DNA from: Scytalidium lignicola
Lineage: Eukaryota > Ascomycota > Leotiomycetes
Direction: 5' to 3'
NCBI GenBank assembly: GCA_002812745.2
Contig: NCSJ02000116.1
Span: 1 to 64,000 of the forward strand
Length of the DNA: 64,000 nucleotides
Made by a program: the position numbers and the translations under genes. The notes beneath the pieces are model-generated. The model was not told the DNA's origin, ran no database searches, and worked only from the letters and a program-made list of their open reading frames with translations. This document shows, piece after piece, positions 33,912-45,597 of the stretch. Each line of letters starts with the position of its first letter. The stretch's first letter is position 1.

Positions 33912-35417
33912 ATAATACTGTTTACTTAGTATCATTTAATTTACTGGTTGTGGTTGGCGACGAGCTAAATGGAGTACTAACTGATTTGGTGTTTGTATTT
34001 GGATATTTGAATATAGCTCTTCTTTGAGTAAAGAGGATTAAAAAANCTTTAATGATACTGAAAATTGACTACTGATTAAAATATCAAAATATTTTTACTA
34101 AGTATAGCCCGTAAACTATGGTAGGAAGTGCATGGATGGAAGTAAAATTCTTTTCTTTCAGAACATACTACGTACTATAAATCATAACGCTAATGTAAAC
34201 TTATTTAAAGATACTTTTTCTTAGAGTGGAATATATGGGCCTTACTTCAAACTAATTAATTAATCTATTATGCCATATAGTTTCGGGGAAAATTAGAGAT
34301 AACCTGCCTCCATTATTATAGTCTTAATTACTAAAATATTAGTTAATAGTAGATTATAATATTCTTTAGTTGTTTTATGTAGTCTGTTCTGATAACGTGA
34401 ACAATTACATTCGAGGTCATTGAGGACGAAGAGGTCAGCTCAAGTCATTTGAGAGCAAGGTTTTATTAGCTCGATTTGTTTCGGTGAGAATATATCTCAT
34501 AAAAGTTCTCTTAGAGTTTTTAAAGATGAACTGACATGTTCTTCAGCTTCACATTGTGCAGATAACTTGCTACACAAATATGTCCTCTCTAACTGCAACT
34601 CTTGAATATCCCACCATTTACAGCTTTGATAGTTTACCAATACTGCAAAGATCTATTACCCCTGATATCCTGTTCTAGTTCAAGTTTTGTGCATCTCTCA
34701 TCACCCTACCTAATTCACTTGACCTACTTTGACCACTCTTCCACCAATACGGTCTTTATGAAAAGGATGCTGTGCTATCAATCATACATAGTACGCCTGA
34801 GGACGTAAAACACTGGATTTACTGTGATAATAAGACGGGAAGTTAATTGCTAAAAAATCGGCAAAAATGAAGATTCCGAATTATAGAGCTAGTAGAACTG
34901 TTTTATTAGCGTTGCAATATTGCCAAGTAGGACGTCACACAATTGTAGCTAACATTGGGTCTTCTTTCCTCTTCTTCTATTTTAGATTTTGCTATAGCCA
35001 ATGGCATACTCTGGAATACTCCAGCTAATAGGAGTCTTTCGAATCAGCCCTATACTTGAACTGCGCCTCGCCCTTTTCACTACTTGACGGAGTGTTGTTG
35101 AGCCGCCTGGCTCTCGCTAAGAATCCCCCAAGAATTGCCCCGCACAATGAACACGGCCGTAAGGACGAAACCCTTGGTGACCAAGGTGCTTGTGGAGGCG
35201 GCGTTCTTCCTTTGCGGGTGGTCCAAGCTGAATGAGTGACGCGTAGCTTACTTCTCGGCGATTATGAATGCATTTAAGGCTGGCATTTTTTCTCCTGGAG
35301 TTACATCATGTTTGTCTATATCAGAAAGACAATATTAACCTGTGTTTTGGAGTCTCATGGTTCTGAAGGCTGCAACAAATTTGTCCCCGTCTACCACATC
35401 GTGAAGGTTAGAGCATC
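33912..35417. other. AT-rich intergenic region
   Basis: No gene supported; N at 34066. Lower AT content resumes from about 35.0 kb, the probable promoter region of the carotenoid-oxygenase gene. Small open frame 34602-34808 has no recognisable content. Confidence 0.45.
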
Positions 35418-37258
35418 ATGAGCAAACTGCTATCTTCGGTCTGCCACTTATTCACGTCTGATAACGTTGATAACAATAAAAACGAGGATCAAATTGTGAA
35501 GAAACCATTCAATGATTGGCCAAATGATGCGGCAGTAAGTGATGCTTTATGTTGATTCAGTTTGTGATTTATATCCGGTGTCCTAAAATATCGAGCAGTT
35601 TAATGCCAGTATTGAGCATACTAGACCTGTAGAGCTAGTTGTCAAAGGCCAACTTCCATTATCTGTTGCTGGAACTCTTTATAGGGCCGGACCGGGCCAC
35701 TACAAACTTCAAGACACTGCGGTTGGCGCCTTCAAATTGAGCCACTGGTTTGGTATGTTAAACTAGAGATTAACAAAGTCTCTACTGGGCTGACTGAAAT
35801 TCCACAGATGGCTTTACCCATGTTCACAGATTTCAACTCGTTCCAAGCGCGAATGGTTCTTGCGCAGTCTTTTATACATCTAAACGACAGGTTGACCCAC
35901 TTCTAGACCATGTCCGGGAAACTGGAAAACTGGACATGATATCTTTCGGCCAGAAGAGAGATCCATGCGCAAGCTTTTTTGAAAAACTAAAGTGTGTTTT
36001 CGAACCACACCGTCTGAATCCCGACTTCGTAAATGTTGGAGTTACTATATCGGCCAACCCCGCAGGTTTACAAGCAGCAAGAGGGAACAACGCAAAAGAG
36101 ACGAATGGCCAATCTCGCAAAGTTCTTGTGCTAAAGACCGATGCCGACCTCATGAAGAAAATAGATATAGAAACTCTAGAGCCCATAGGAGTGACTGAAC
36201 AGAGGAAACTGCACCCGGATTTGAAAGGTCCCCTATCTTGCGCACACGCTCAGTACGACCCAGAAAATGGGGACTTATACAACTATAACCTCGATTTTGG
36301 CCGTACTTGCACATATCGAATCTTTCGATCATCTCTTGAAACTGGAAAAACAGAAGTTTTAGCTACCATCTCAGATAGCACACTTCCACCTGCCTACATC
36401 CATTCTTTCTTCCTAACCGAAGACTTTGCTATTCTTGCGATATGGGGCTCACACTTTGCAGGATACGGAGCTAAGATCTTGTGGGAGCGAAATGTCATGG
36501 ATGCAATAAAGCCTTTTGACTCCAACCAGTCTGTCAAATGGCTTGTGGTTGACCGGAGACATGGCAGAGGTCTAGTCTCTACATTCGAGAGCCTAGCTAT
36601 GTTCAGCTTCCATACTGTGAACGCGTGGCAGGAAAAACAACTTGAGAATGGCGACTCCATGGACATTTATTGCGATATCATTCAATATCCGAATACAGAT
36701 ATGCTCCACCGCTTGTACTATGATAACCTCGTCTCAACTGGCCCTGGGGTCTCGAAGTACGCTGGCGGAGCCGATAAAGGTAAGACGACTCCAAGTCTCG
36801 TCAGATACCGTCTAGGAAATGTGCCACGTGGCAACAGCGGCGGCTTGAAGAAGCCAGCAAGTACACAAAAGGCAGAGGTTATATTCCAGGTAGCCGGTCC
36901 GCTGGTTGGCGAGCTCCCTTCGATCAATCCTTCTTACTCCACCAAAAAGTCACGATTTGTGTACTCCTTGGTCGATAGAGGTTATTCCTCTTTTGTCGAT
37001 GGAATATCTAAGTATGATACTGAGACTAAGGTGGTCACTTATTGGATGCATCCGAGACATACTCCTGGGGAGGCCATATTTATTCCCGATTATCAGAGAG
37101 AAGGAGAAGATGCGGGATACTTGCTTAGTGTTATTCTGGATGGTGATAAAGGCACAAGCTATTTACTTTGTCTAGATGCAAAGACTATGACGGAAATTGG
37201 ACGAGCAGAATGTGATGTTGCTGTAGGAATGGGATTCCACGGTAATTTTGTAGCTTGA
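35418..37258 (+). CDS. Carotenoid-cleavage-oxygenase family protein (RPE65-like)
   Basis: Three exons (35418-35534, 35599-35752, 35808-37258; introns 64 and 55 bp) give 573 residues. The first two exons supply the conserved N-terminal part, with GTLYRAGPGHYKL and, across the second splice, SHWFDGFTHVHRF. The four iron-binding histidines are visible: AHAQYD (His237), YIHSF (His288), FSFHTVNAW (His358) and GFHG (His568) at the C-terminus, so the iron-binding set is complete. The family cleaves carotenoids, apocarotenoids or stilbenes with a non-haem Fe(II) and oxygen. No carotene synthase, desaturase or opsin lies nearby, so the substrate is open. No signal peptide. Confidence 0.92.
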
Positions 37259-37908
37259 GCTTAGCTGGAACTAGTGTATTTCGAGTATAATAATTAATTA
37301 TGGTCCTTTTCTGCTACTTATTTTCTATCTTAAGTTGGATAATTTTATCAGCCTATACCTTCCACGATGCTCCTTGAGGGGGGAAATAGAAGTAGTACTA
37401 GTGAAGACAATGATTGTTACGGTGCGAATGATAGAAACAAGTAGAAAATGCTGAAAGCTAATTATAAATTTAACTGGAACACTAGGTTTAGAGAGAAAAA
37501 GAGAAGTCTAATCGAGCCCGTAATCCTAACCTCTTTATATTTTCGTTTTCTCTTTTCTATTTGTTCTATTTTCTTAGTTTGATTACAGTGTATATAATCC
37601 ACCCCTTTCACTCAGCTTGCAGTTGCTTTACTAATACATTGTTGCTGTTGTAGTAGGGCTCAGGAGAGCAGAAACAGAGCTGTAAGCTCCAACTTAAAAA
37701 TCAGGTAGTCGTAAATTTATTCCTAAGAATCTCTAGTTTGCTACTCAACTTTCAGTCAATGAAATAATTCACTTTTCCTGCATACTTCAATTATATACAC
37801 TGAGAGAGCCACTATAGTATTTCCCACACTTCTCAAGTCATAGACAAGTGTGTCCCAGTTTTCTCTCTGATCTGCTCTCGATTTATAGCCATGATACAGC
37901 TTAGTGGA
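37259..37908. other. Convergent intergenic spacer
   Basis: Between convergent genes; no feature seen beyond AT-rich 3' flanks. Confidence 0.5.
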
Positions 37909-39239
37909 CTACTCTAATCTTCGAGCTTCATCCGCGTTCATGTCCAAAATATTCCAACGTTGTAACCTATCACAATCCCACATTACATACGCCCATTTCC
38001 TTAGACCTCGTTTCCAGATTTGAAAGTACCATACATCTACCTTGTAATCTGAAGACCACGGCCAAGCCGCGTTTGGGCTATCAACATCACTATCACTACC
38101 AAACAGAAGCTGTTCTTCAGCGTCATAAGCTTCATTTGCGTCTGTCGGAAACATAAAGTCATAAGGCTCTTGCTCTAGAGCAGAGCTTAAGAATCTGGTT
38201 CCCCAAGTGCCGGTGTTACCTTTGAGGAGATGGGCCCTTTCAAGTTTGGAAGGAGCTCGGAGAACGCGCCGCAAGAATGCAAGACCCAACGACAATGATT
38301 CCTCCGCGGTGTCCATTTTCCAGCAGTCTTTAAAAATAGTCAGTATATTCAGACAACTAGATGAGATGACAGAATCAGAATAGAGTAACTACCGTAAGAT
38401 TCTTTTGGCGGATAACTTCGGCAGAGTCCAGAGAGTTCAGCATCGCACTGTTCAATGAACTCAGAGTGCCGCCTAAGTATGTAGTTATATACGCATCCCA
38501 ACTCCTCCACTTCCCAGGTTTTGAAAATGGATAAAAAGAGTATATCTTGATCTATTGATTCGAAAACGTTGTGAACCTTCACATCACGCGGTTCATAAAA
38601 TAAAGCACGGAATAATTCGAACCGATATAAAGCACGGTAGATCCGAAATTTCTCTCTAGAAGATATATTCTCGTTCCTTACCATGTCCTCCTTGTTTAGT
38701 GGACATAATGGCAACGTCGACCTGCAAAAGTCTGAGTTGACGTCGACAATTATGGACTGGAGCCGAGCTAATGATGTGAGGCAATCTATTTCAAGGCATC
38801 TCAGTGTAACTGGTGAAAATAGAGTCCGCTGAGATTTATATTGTGAAATGGCAGATTCGATATCTATCTTTCGTTGATCTTGTGTCTGAAATGGAATTTT
38901 GGAAGCATGTTGAACGGCTAGAGCATCCGGAAGAACTTCTGCTGGAATATCACGAGATAAGACAGTCGACAAAATAAGACGGCGCTGAATAATATAAACT
39001 TCGTGATAAGATGATGATGATTGCACCAGTGCTTGTAAGGTAGGGATATTGTGCATATATAGGAGAATTGATACTTTGAGCTCGTTAGGCAACTCGTCGA
39101 GACTGGCTTTGCAAGTCATGGTGGGCACGCAATGCGAGGAGTCGGCGACTGGAACAGTGGTAACACTGCTAGCGACCGATTCTTTGGCCTGTTGTCCTCG
39201 AGATATAGAGAGATAGTGAAAGTCGGTTTCTATCTTCAC
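37909..39239 (-). CDS. F-box-like protein
   Basis: Two exons on the minus strand (39239-38393, 38327-37909; 65-bp intron GTAGTT...TTAAAG) give 421 residues. An F-box-like motif LDELPNELKVSILLYMHNIP occurs at 47-66, followed by a helical region and, in exon 2, a Trp-rich tail (WPWSSDYKVDVWYFQIWKRG) common in large lineage-expanded fungal F-box families. The start is uncertain: the ATG at 39119 (MTCKAS) would place the F-box right at the N-terminus, which is more usual. Predicted role: substrate adaptor of an SCF ubiquitin ligase, though many of these proteins lack known targets. Confidence 0.7.
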
Positions 39240-41517
39240 GCGATAAAATATGTTTTGCTGGCGGCGGAGGTAGCTTCGGATATCAAAAGTGATTTTGGAT
39301 GTTCTTGTAGATGGTCAAGTTTTGTAGCCGTACGCGCTGCATCATCATGCGGGTGCGTCATGCGGCGGGTACATGTCCCAGACTGTAAAATGTCACATTT
39401 GTTGAATGGGGCTGTACAACAAGTCATCGATTATGATATGGATCATTTTCATATGCCATCTGCTCTGACTCTCCTTATAGGGAACCCTTCTAATATATTG
39501 TCCATGATCAATCACCTAATAGTACGTCCGTATATGGTCAACATCATTTCGCTCTGAAAAGTCGCGCGGGATCGCAGGAACCCATCTGAACTTGGATGGA
39601 AAAGAAATTACAAATTATTGTTCAGAAGGGGAGGGATAATGTCAAGACGAGGACCGGCCATTACCACGATGAATGAGTTGCAGCATTTATCAACCGTTGT
39701 ATGGTGGAGTTGATGTAAAGGAAGACCAGTGGCTAGGTGATTTACTGGAATTATGGAAGATGTGATGGTGCCAACGGAGGATAATAAGCTTAGGACCTCG
39801 ACGACGGCTTCTTAAGTGTTGGCCGTCCTCCTGTCATACATTTTATAATGTTTAGTAGGTGCGAAACCTCTGCAAAATAATTTCCAGCATCGATTCGAGT
39901 AGCTAATTAATTATCAAAAGCTGAAATCAATCCTAGAATACACTAGCGTTAAAAGATCGGGAGCTGTACTCCTCCGTGTCGGGCTTACTCTTACCTCCGT
40001 AAAAAACAACTTCCACCGTCGCAAAAATTCCAAAGCCTGGACCCTGAAGCTAGATCGGAAATTTCTGTCTGGTCTTAACGGCCCGCCTGTTTCATGGTCA
40101 AGGGGTTGAGGTGAAAACTGTACTGTACAGTAATTATTCCCTTCGGGGAGGGTTTGGATCCCAACATAGCAAATTCCTGCTGCTGTTGGTGATGGTGATT
40201 AATCCTTTCTGAGAACTAAGCGATGAGAATGCAAATCTCTACTTAGAAACGAATAGTTTGTGACCAGCTTCAATGCTGCCAGCAAATATTTCATTACTGT
40301 ACAGGAACGGTACTCGCTAATGATAGAGTTCGCAGCGGCAGTCTAGTAGCTCAAGATTAATTAAGGATATGCATGTTGTTCAAGAATGCCTCTTGGTAAT
40401 AATTATTTGAGTGTATATAAGTACAAAAATTTCAGTCGGCTGCTTCATCTGTACTGTGGTTGGCTGACGGTTTTAATAAACTATCAAGCGGGGAACTATG
40501 ATGCCCCAAATACTGATATAGGAACACAATTAATAAACTGCTATAAGTAACCTTTATCTCTGCAACTATACTGTAGTTTAGCTGGTCCATATATCATGAT
40601 CAGTAATCAATAATGACTGAGAATTACACTCAAAGACTTGCTTAATTGTGGTCTACGCTAAAGTTTGACGGATAACGCCCCTAATTTTAGATCTAGAGCC
40701 TTTAGTCGTCCGGCGTCCGGGGACGACGATCAATTAAAATGCTCAGGGCGTACCTCCGTATTTCGATCGACACTGCTGATTTCGCAGACTCTCCCTACGT
40801 GTAGTCGCCTTCATAACACACAGGGGCACACATGGTACCTGCTTTCGCAGAATAGCTTCCTTACTAAGTGATCTGATTTGGTTAGGCAAAGATTCTCTCC
40901 CCTTTTTATGACCAGATTTTATGCACTTTATTCTGCTCGGCCAATGTGGATTTGAACCGTGCGTAGGCGAGTACGAAGTGCGACATATGTTAGAGACTGG
41001 GAATTGTCCGCTGTTACAGTACACGACTGGAAAGTCTGACAAGAGATTAGATGGGGCACAACAAAGTTGGATTTCTTCACGTATTTTTCAGTAGTACTAT
41101 CTTAGAGGACACAAGAAGACCATAGCAGAAGAGTCCAACATTGTTGTTGAAGCTACGTGGTATCCGTCAGCAACTATCACATCCCCTGTTGCTTATGCAT
41201 AGAAAGATTGTAAACATCAAATAGATCGCAATCATACAATCGTGTTCGCTATTTTTCGAATAATAATACACCAAAACAAACGCAATTGTTGCTCAAGATC
41301 AACGGCTCCAGGCCTTAGACCCAGCAGGACCTAACATAGAACATAGAGTATCGATCTGGTCGAAACCTCTAATCAAGAGCTTATATCCTGATACAAACTC
41401 CGCAACACCTAAAATGAAGTTCGACTTTTATACGGACCCACAAGCAAAACTCAACCTAACCAGCCCCTTAACAGACAAACAAACACGACAAACAACTCCC
41501 CTCATACACCCACTAGT
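39240..41517. other. Gene-free region
   Basis: 2.3 kb between the F-box gene and the 3' end of the rhodopsin-domain gene. Contains a TACTGTACAGTA palindrome at 40121-40132. Open frames such as 40743-41042 (minus) lack recognisable domains. No gene supported. Confidence 0.45.
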
Positions 41518-43180
41518 CTATACAGGATCTGTCGAACTAGACCGACTGCTATCCACACGCGTGCTGTTCCAACTCACATCCTTCTTGACATATATATCGC
41601 TCATAGCATAACTACCGTTATCGTCCTTCGCAACGGATTTTACTTGTCCTGGTCCACTAATCTCGTTTGTAAGCTCAACCTCGTCATCGTTTCTTAGCTT
41701 AGGGTAGCTGCTGTCCCCCCCATGTAGACGACTCCACTCCCTCTTGCTTTTGGCTGCACGAAAACTCTCCCGAAGTCCGGTGCCTCCACCCGATGCCGTA
41801 GTTAGATCTAGGCTTTTCGTGTGTGAGTTTGCATTCTTCGAGTTTGAGCCACCTCCATTTGCGGTATTATGGGAAGATGAGTTCCCTGTCGTTCGTATTG
41901 TAACCCACCATCGTCGGAAAAAGGGTGCAAGGGTTGGAAGACAGGCGCAGACTATTCCGATGAAGGGTTCGCAGCAGGACCAAATGAAGACGCCAGACAT
42001 TGCCCAGGTTAGATCGGGAGATTTGATCAGGGTATGGATTGTGGTTACGCGAACTATTGAGGCTATGCAGACGCTGTATAGGTAAAGGTGTTAGAAATGG
42101 AGTAAATTGGCATGTTCAATTGAAAAATGAGAGAAGATTTATTCTTACAAGCTACCAAGAAGGAGAATCATCGAGACGGCAAACTTCTGGCGCGGCGCCA
42201 TGTTGAGTTTGTAGACTGCGTGAACGTTAGTTAGGTTGAAAAAGAGAGATCCTCTGTGGTGGTATCGGATTCGTACCAATTGGGATCGGCACAATCAAGA
42301 TGCAAACATCTACTAGCATGGCCTTCAAATATATGTCAATTTTTGTATTCGAAGAGAAATATAAGGCGCATCATACCCAGATACCATTAGCAAAGAAGAA
42401 TAGTGAAACATTGATACATTCTCCTTTAGCGCCAGGAGTTGTATATTGTGTCTATTATCTCTAGTCAATAACGCATAATTTGACTTATAGTCAAAAAAGT
42501 GCTGTACTCACCCAAAAGTATTGCAGTGGCCGGCACGCTACGTTTATCGTGATGATGACAGTGACCAGGTAACTGACGGCTAGGAAAACGCAAAACCAGA
42601 GATGCCAAGTCATTCCAAAGATGCGTCGGTAGAATAAGACAATCGAGAGCTTGGTGAAGGTGACAGCAATGGCGTAAATCATGACATATGCGAAGAGGAT
42701 CTAGAAGCATATCATCAGTACTGGGCAGGCATATATTGGCTATGGAACCTAGGTACATACTTGCCAGATAGTGGTGAATTCCTCTGCTGTCAAAACCCAG
42801 AGATGCTTTGCGCCACCATATCTCAAACCTGAATAACTAATTAGACTCGGAATTGGAAATTTTGATATATCACGAATCGTTAAATGCACAACGTACTGAC
42901 GAGTGAGCAGGTTGCCGTCCCATGGGCAAAGAGCTATATCAGATAAGCTTGAGAAGTAACACACACAAAGACGGTCGGTACTCACTAATCCTATGGCGCA
43001 GAAGATATCATCAATTTCTATCGACACTTCTTTCGACATTGTCCTAGCAACGAATCGAAGGCCAACAAAAATAGTCCCAATGACCATGAGAGTTATAACA
43101 GCCGCTCTGAGTTGCGCATTTTGAGTCTCGCTGAGGTCTATGCCAGGCGGACCTGGGCCAAAAACACCACTCTCAGACAT
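41518..43180 (-). CDS. Fungal rhodopsin-domain (PTH11-like) seven-helix membrane protein
   Basis: Eight exons on the minus strand: 43180-42986, 42933-42897, 42828-42761, 42700-42512, 42451-42377, 42322-42277, 42215-42149, 42073-41518, with introns of 52-75 bp; phases sum to 410 codons. Landmarks across the splices are DDIFCAIGL-LFAHGTA, LRYGGAKHLWVLTAEEFTTIWQ in two pieces, FTKLSIVLFYRRIF, CINVSLFFFANGIW, LIVPIPI-VYKLNMAPRQK and SIVRVTTIH, matching the family order, with seven hydrophobic helices and no N-terminal CFEM domain. The C-terminal 130 residues are hydrophilic, Ser/Asn/Gly-rich and cytosolic. The family includes PTH11-type receptors, but ligands of most members are unknown and it is not a retinal-binding opsin. 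Confidence 0.88.
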
Positions 43181-45597
43181 GGTCGGCGAGGGGTCTACAG
43201 AATAGAATTTGATTACAAAACAATAATTATATCAGTAACGAAAGCAAGAAATAAACCTTTAGAGTGGATATGAAGATTTAAAGTTGATAAAGAGAGAAGG
43301 ATTGTTCTTGATCCGTGCTCTCTTGCGCTTAATCTAATACCGTCGAAGAAAACTTCCTTTTTTCTTCTCTTGAAAGGTAGATTCAATCAGCAAGCTGTGG
43401 GCCACCACATAGTAGCATGCCCGTAAAAGAAAATTTTAGAGACACAACCTAGACTCTGATGTCGCTCATTGCTAAGAGGAACTCCTGAAACCATGTGGTG
43501 AAGAAAAGGTGAGGGCTAAATTCTGTCATATCTTTGCTCGACTACTGAATCTCGATTCAATGCGAGCTCGCGAACAACGTACTACCAGTAGGTACTCTAT
43601 AAAAAAAGAACTTGGAATACGTGTTAGTACTCTCAGAGAAGGAAGGATCAACCTAAGTACCACGGGAAGGGCAACCCGACTCAATGGTTTGCTGGACATA
43701 TTAGCTCTCTAAACCATAAATGGCATATGATGTGCACTGTCAGCATAATGCCATCGGCTTAGTCCACAAGAGAGAAGGGTATTGCTAGCAAGGAAGAGCT
43801 AAGCTTGGCGTGCTTGCGTTGCCTTGGGGTCTGGGGCTGATAGCTGTCACGGCTGTCAAGAATGGGGACGCCAGCGTACAACCCTGCGGATCCTGACAGT
43901 CCCAGTAGATCCCTTTGGTTGCAAATTTCCCCCAAGCTACTCTGCTACTGTACAGATACGCATGTAGACATTGCTAGACTGCTTCGCCAAATGGGTAGTA
44001 TCTTTACCAGGGGATGATTATTGTATTCCTCGTAAGTTGCTAACCGCCAGCCTATTGGAGTACTCTGTATCTGCGCCCAAGATGCCGGACAATGTCACCT
44101 CAGACTACAGGAGTTTGTACCTCAAATGAATATCGCCTGGCTTGAAATACACGAGATCTGAGACAGCAGACCATCTGCGCCCCGATAGAGTGCATTATCT
44201 ACCCGCCTCCGCGAAAGAAGTAAAAAAAGGCGCATTTCAAAGTTTAAACCTCTCCAATGACAGATACAATATGAGCGTACACAAGGGAAAAAACAGATGG
44301 TGGCGCGCGCCTCCGATTGCTTTTGCAGCACCTCGTTCTCAGTGCAGGTGAGTTCTCCGCAGTGATACAGGGCATGGATGGAGCCGAGACTCCGTACTAT
44401 TCCTAGAAGCTCGCACCTTGCATGCGGAGTATGCAGGAGCGTGGCATCGCTGGTTCCAGGCTTATGGCAACCAGTCATACCGAGGACTGCCTCTTTCGAA
44501 ATGGGGTTAGCACTGTGTGGTCGAGATCCTGGGCGTTGGAATAAGAAATATGATAGAGTTCGAGTCTCGGGAATGGCCAAAATGTCTCAGCCAAAGGACC
44601 ATACGGTACAGTACAGCATTGTGTGATATACAGTACAGTACGAGCTAAAAGCCAGAAGCCCATCACGCGCACTAGTTGGTCTCAATATTAGTTCGCAGCC
44701 GTCATCCTTCTGTGCAGAATGTTTCTTGAATATAAGAATAAATCTAACAAGTCGTCTAGAGTATTAGCCCAACTAAGCCCATTGAGGACTCTGGCACGCG
44801 AGAAGATGAGACCAAACTACGGCTCCCACGGCGGAACTAGGTACGGCACGCGGTTATTGCCGCTCGATCCTACCTACTGTCAAAAGGATAAAAGGGTCGG
44901 ATTGTGGAGCCGTCCGTCCGGCAAGCGCGGAAGTCCAAGTAGAGTGCTTTGTGGCTGCTGGGTGGCTGATTCGAGGAGTTTGATCCGATATACTGCAGGG
45001 AACAAAGATTGAGCATGAGCAATGTTCAGTTAAGTGGGCATTGGCATTCACTTCGGTGGACGGACTCGAAGCCCCGGGAGAAACGCAGGTCTCAGGGGTC
45101 GCCTGTTGTTTCTTGGTCACAAATCACAAGAAGACTGCAACCCCCTCACGCTCCTCGAACTATCGTTCGCGAGTAATTGGTATGAATCTGCTAGGCACAA
45201 GAGATAGTTTTGTTTTGATATCATGCAGGGTCGTGACCACACCTAAATCCTGCATCGTTACAGCACTACTGTCGGCAGTATCATTGAATTGGTTAGATGC
45301 GTCCACCTTCTATCATCGTCGTCTATTGCACTCTGCGGCACTCTGCGGTAAAAGAGGTACGAGAGGCCAGGCAGTATGCTGGGGGTAGCTTTACGGGAAT
45401 CTAAGATAGGTTATTCCGCATTCCGCATTCCGAGCGTTGGTCTATAGAAATCGAGATGCCCTACCTCTTGATGCTGTCCTCCTTGCCATCCCACTGTAAA
45501 CTCTTATGCCTCTCTCGCCAATCCCGACCTCCTGAAACTGTGTTCTGGGAAAAGAAAGACTTGCGAGACAAGAATCAGCAACAACAACAACAACAAT
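43181..45597. other. Gene-free region
   Basis: 2.4 kb between divergent genes. Open frames up to 152 codons (44122-44580 minus) have no recognisable content. Several TACAGTACAG-type motifs occur (43946, 44604, 44629). The part near 45579 is the leader of the flavin monooxygenase gene. Confidence 0.45.
45579..45596 (+). repeat. (CAA)6 tract immediately before a start codon
   Basis: Six CAA units end one base before the ATG at 45598. CAA repeats are unstructured and occur in efficient 5' leaders; a regulatory role here is inference. Confidence 0.6.

Noticed and set aside
40941..41010. tRNA-like GGTTCAAATCC (minus strand)
   Set aside because: The T-arm stem does not pair and no acceptor stem or A box fits. 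Similar B-box-like strings at 7420 and 44563 fail the same test.
40743..41042. 99-codon minus-strand open frame
   Set aside because: No recognisable motif and no supporting splice structure.
44122..44580. 152-codon minus-strand open frame
   Set aside because: No domain, low-complexity mix of residues, no signal peptide or splice partners; overlaps an equally open frame on the other strand.
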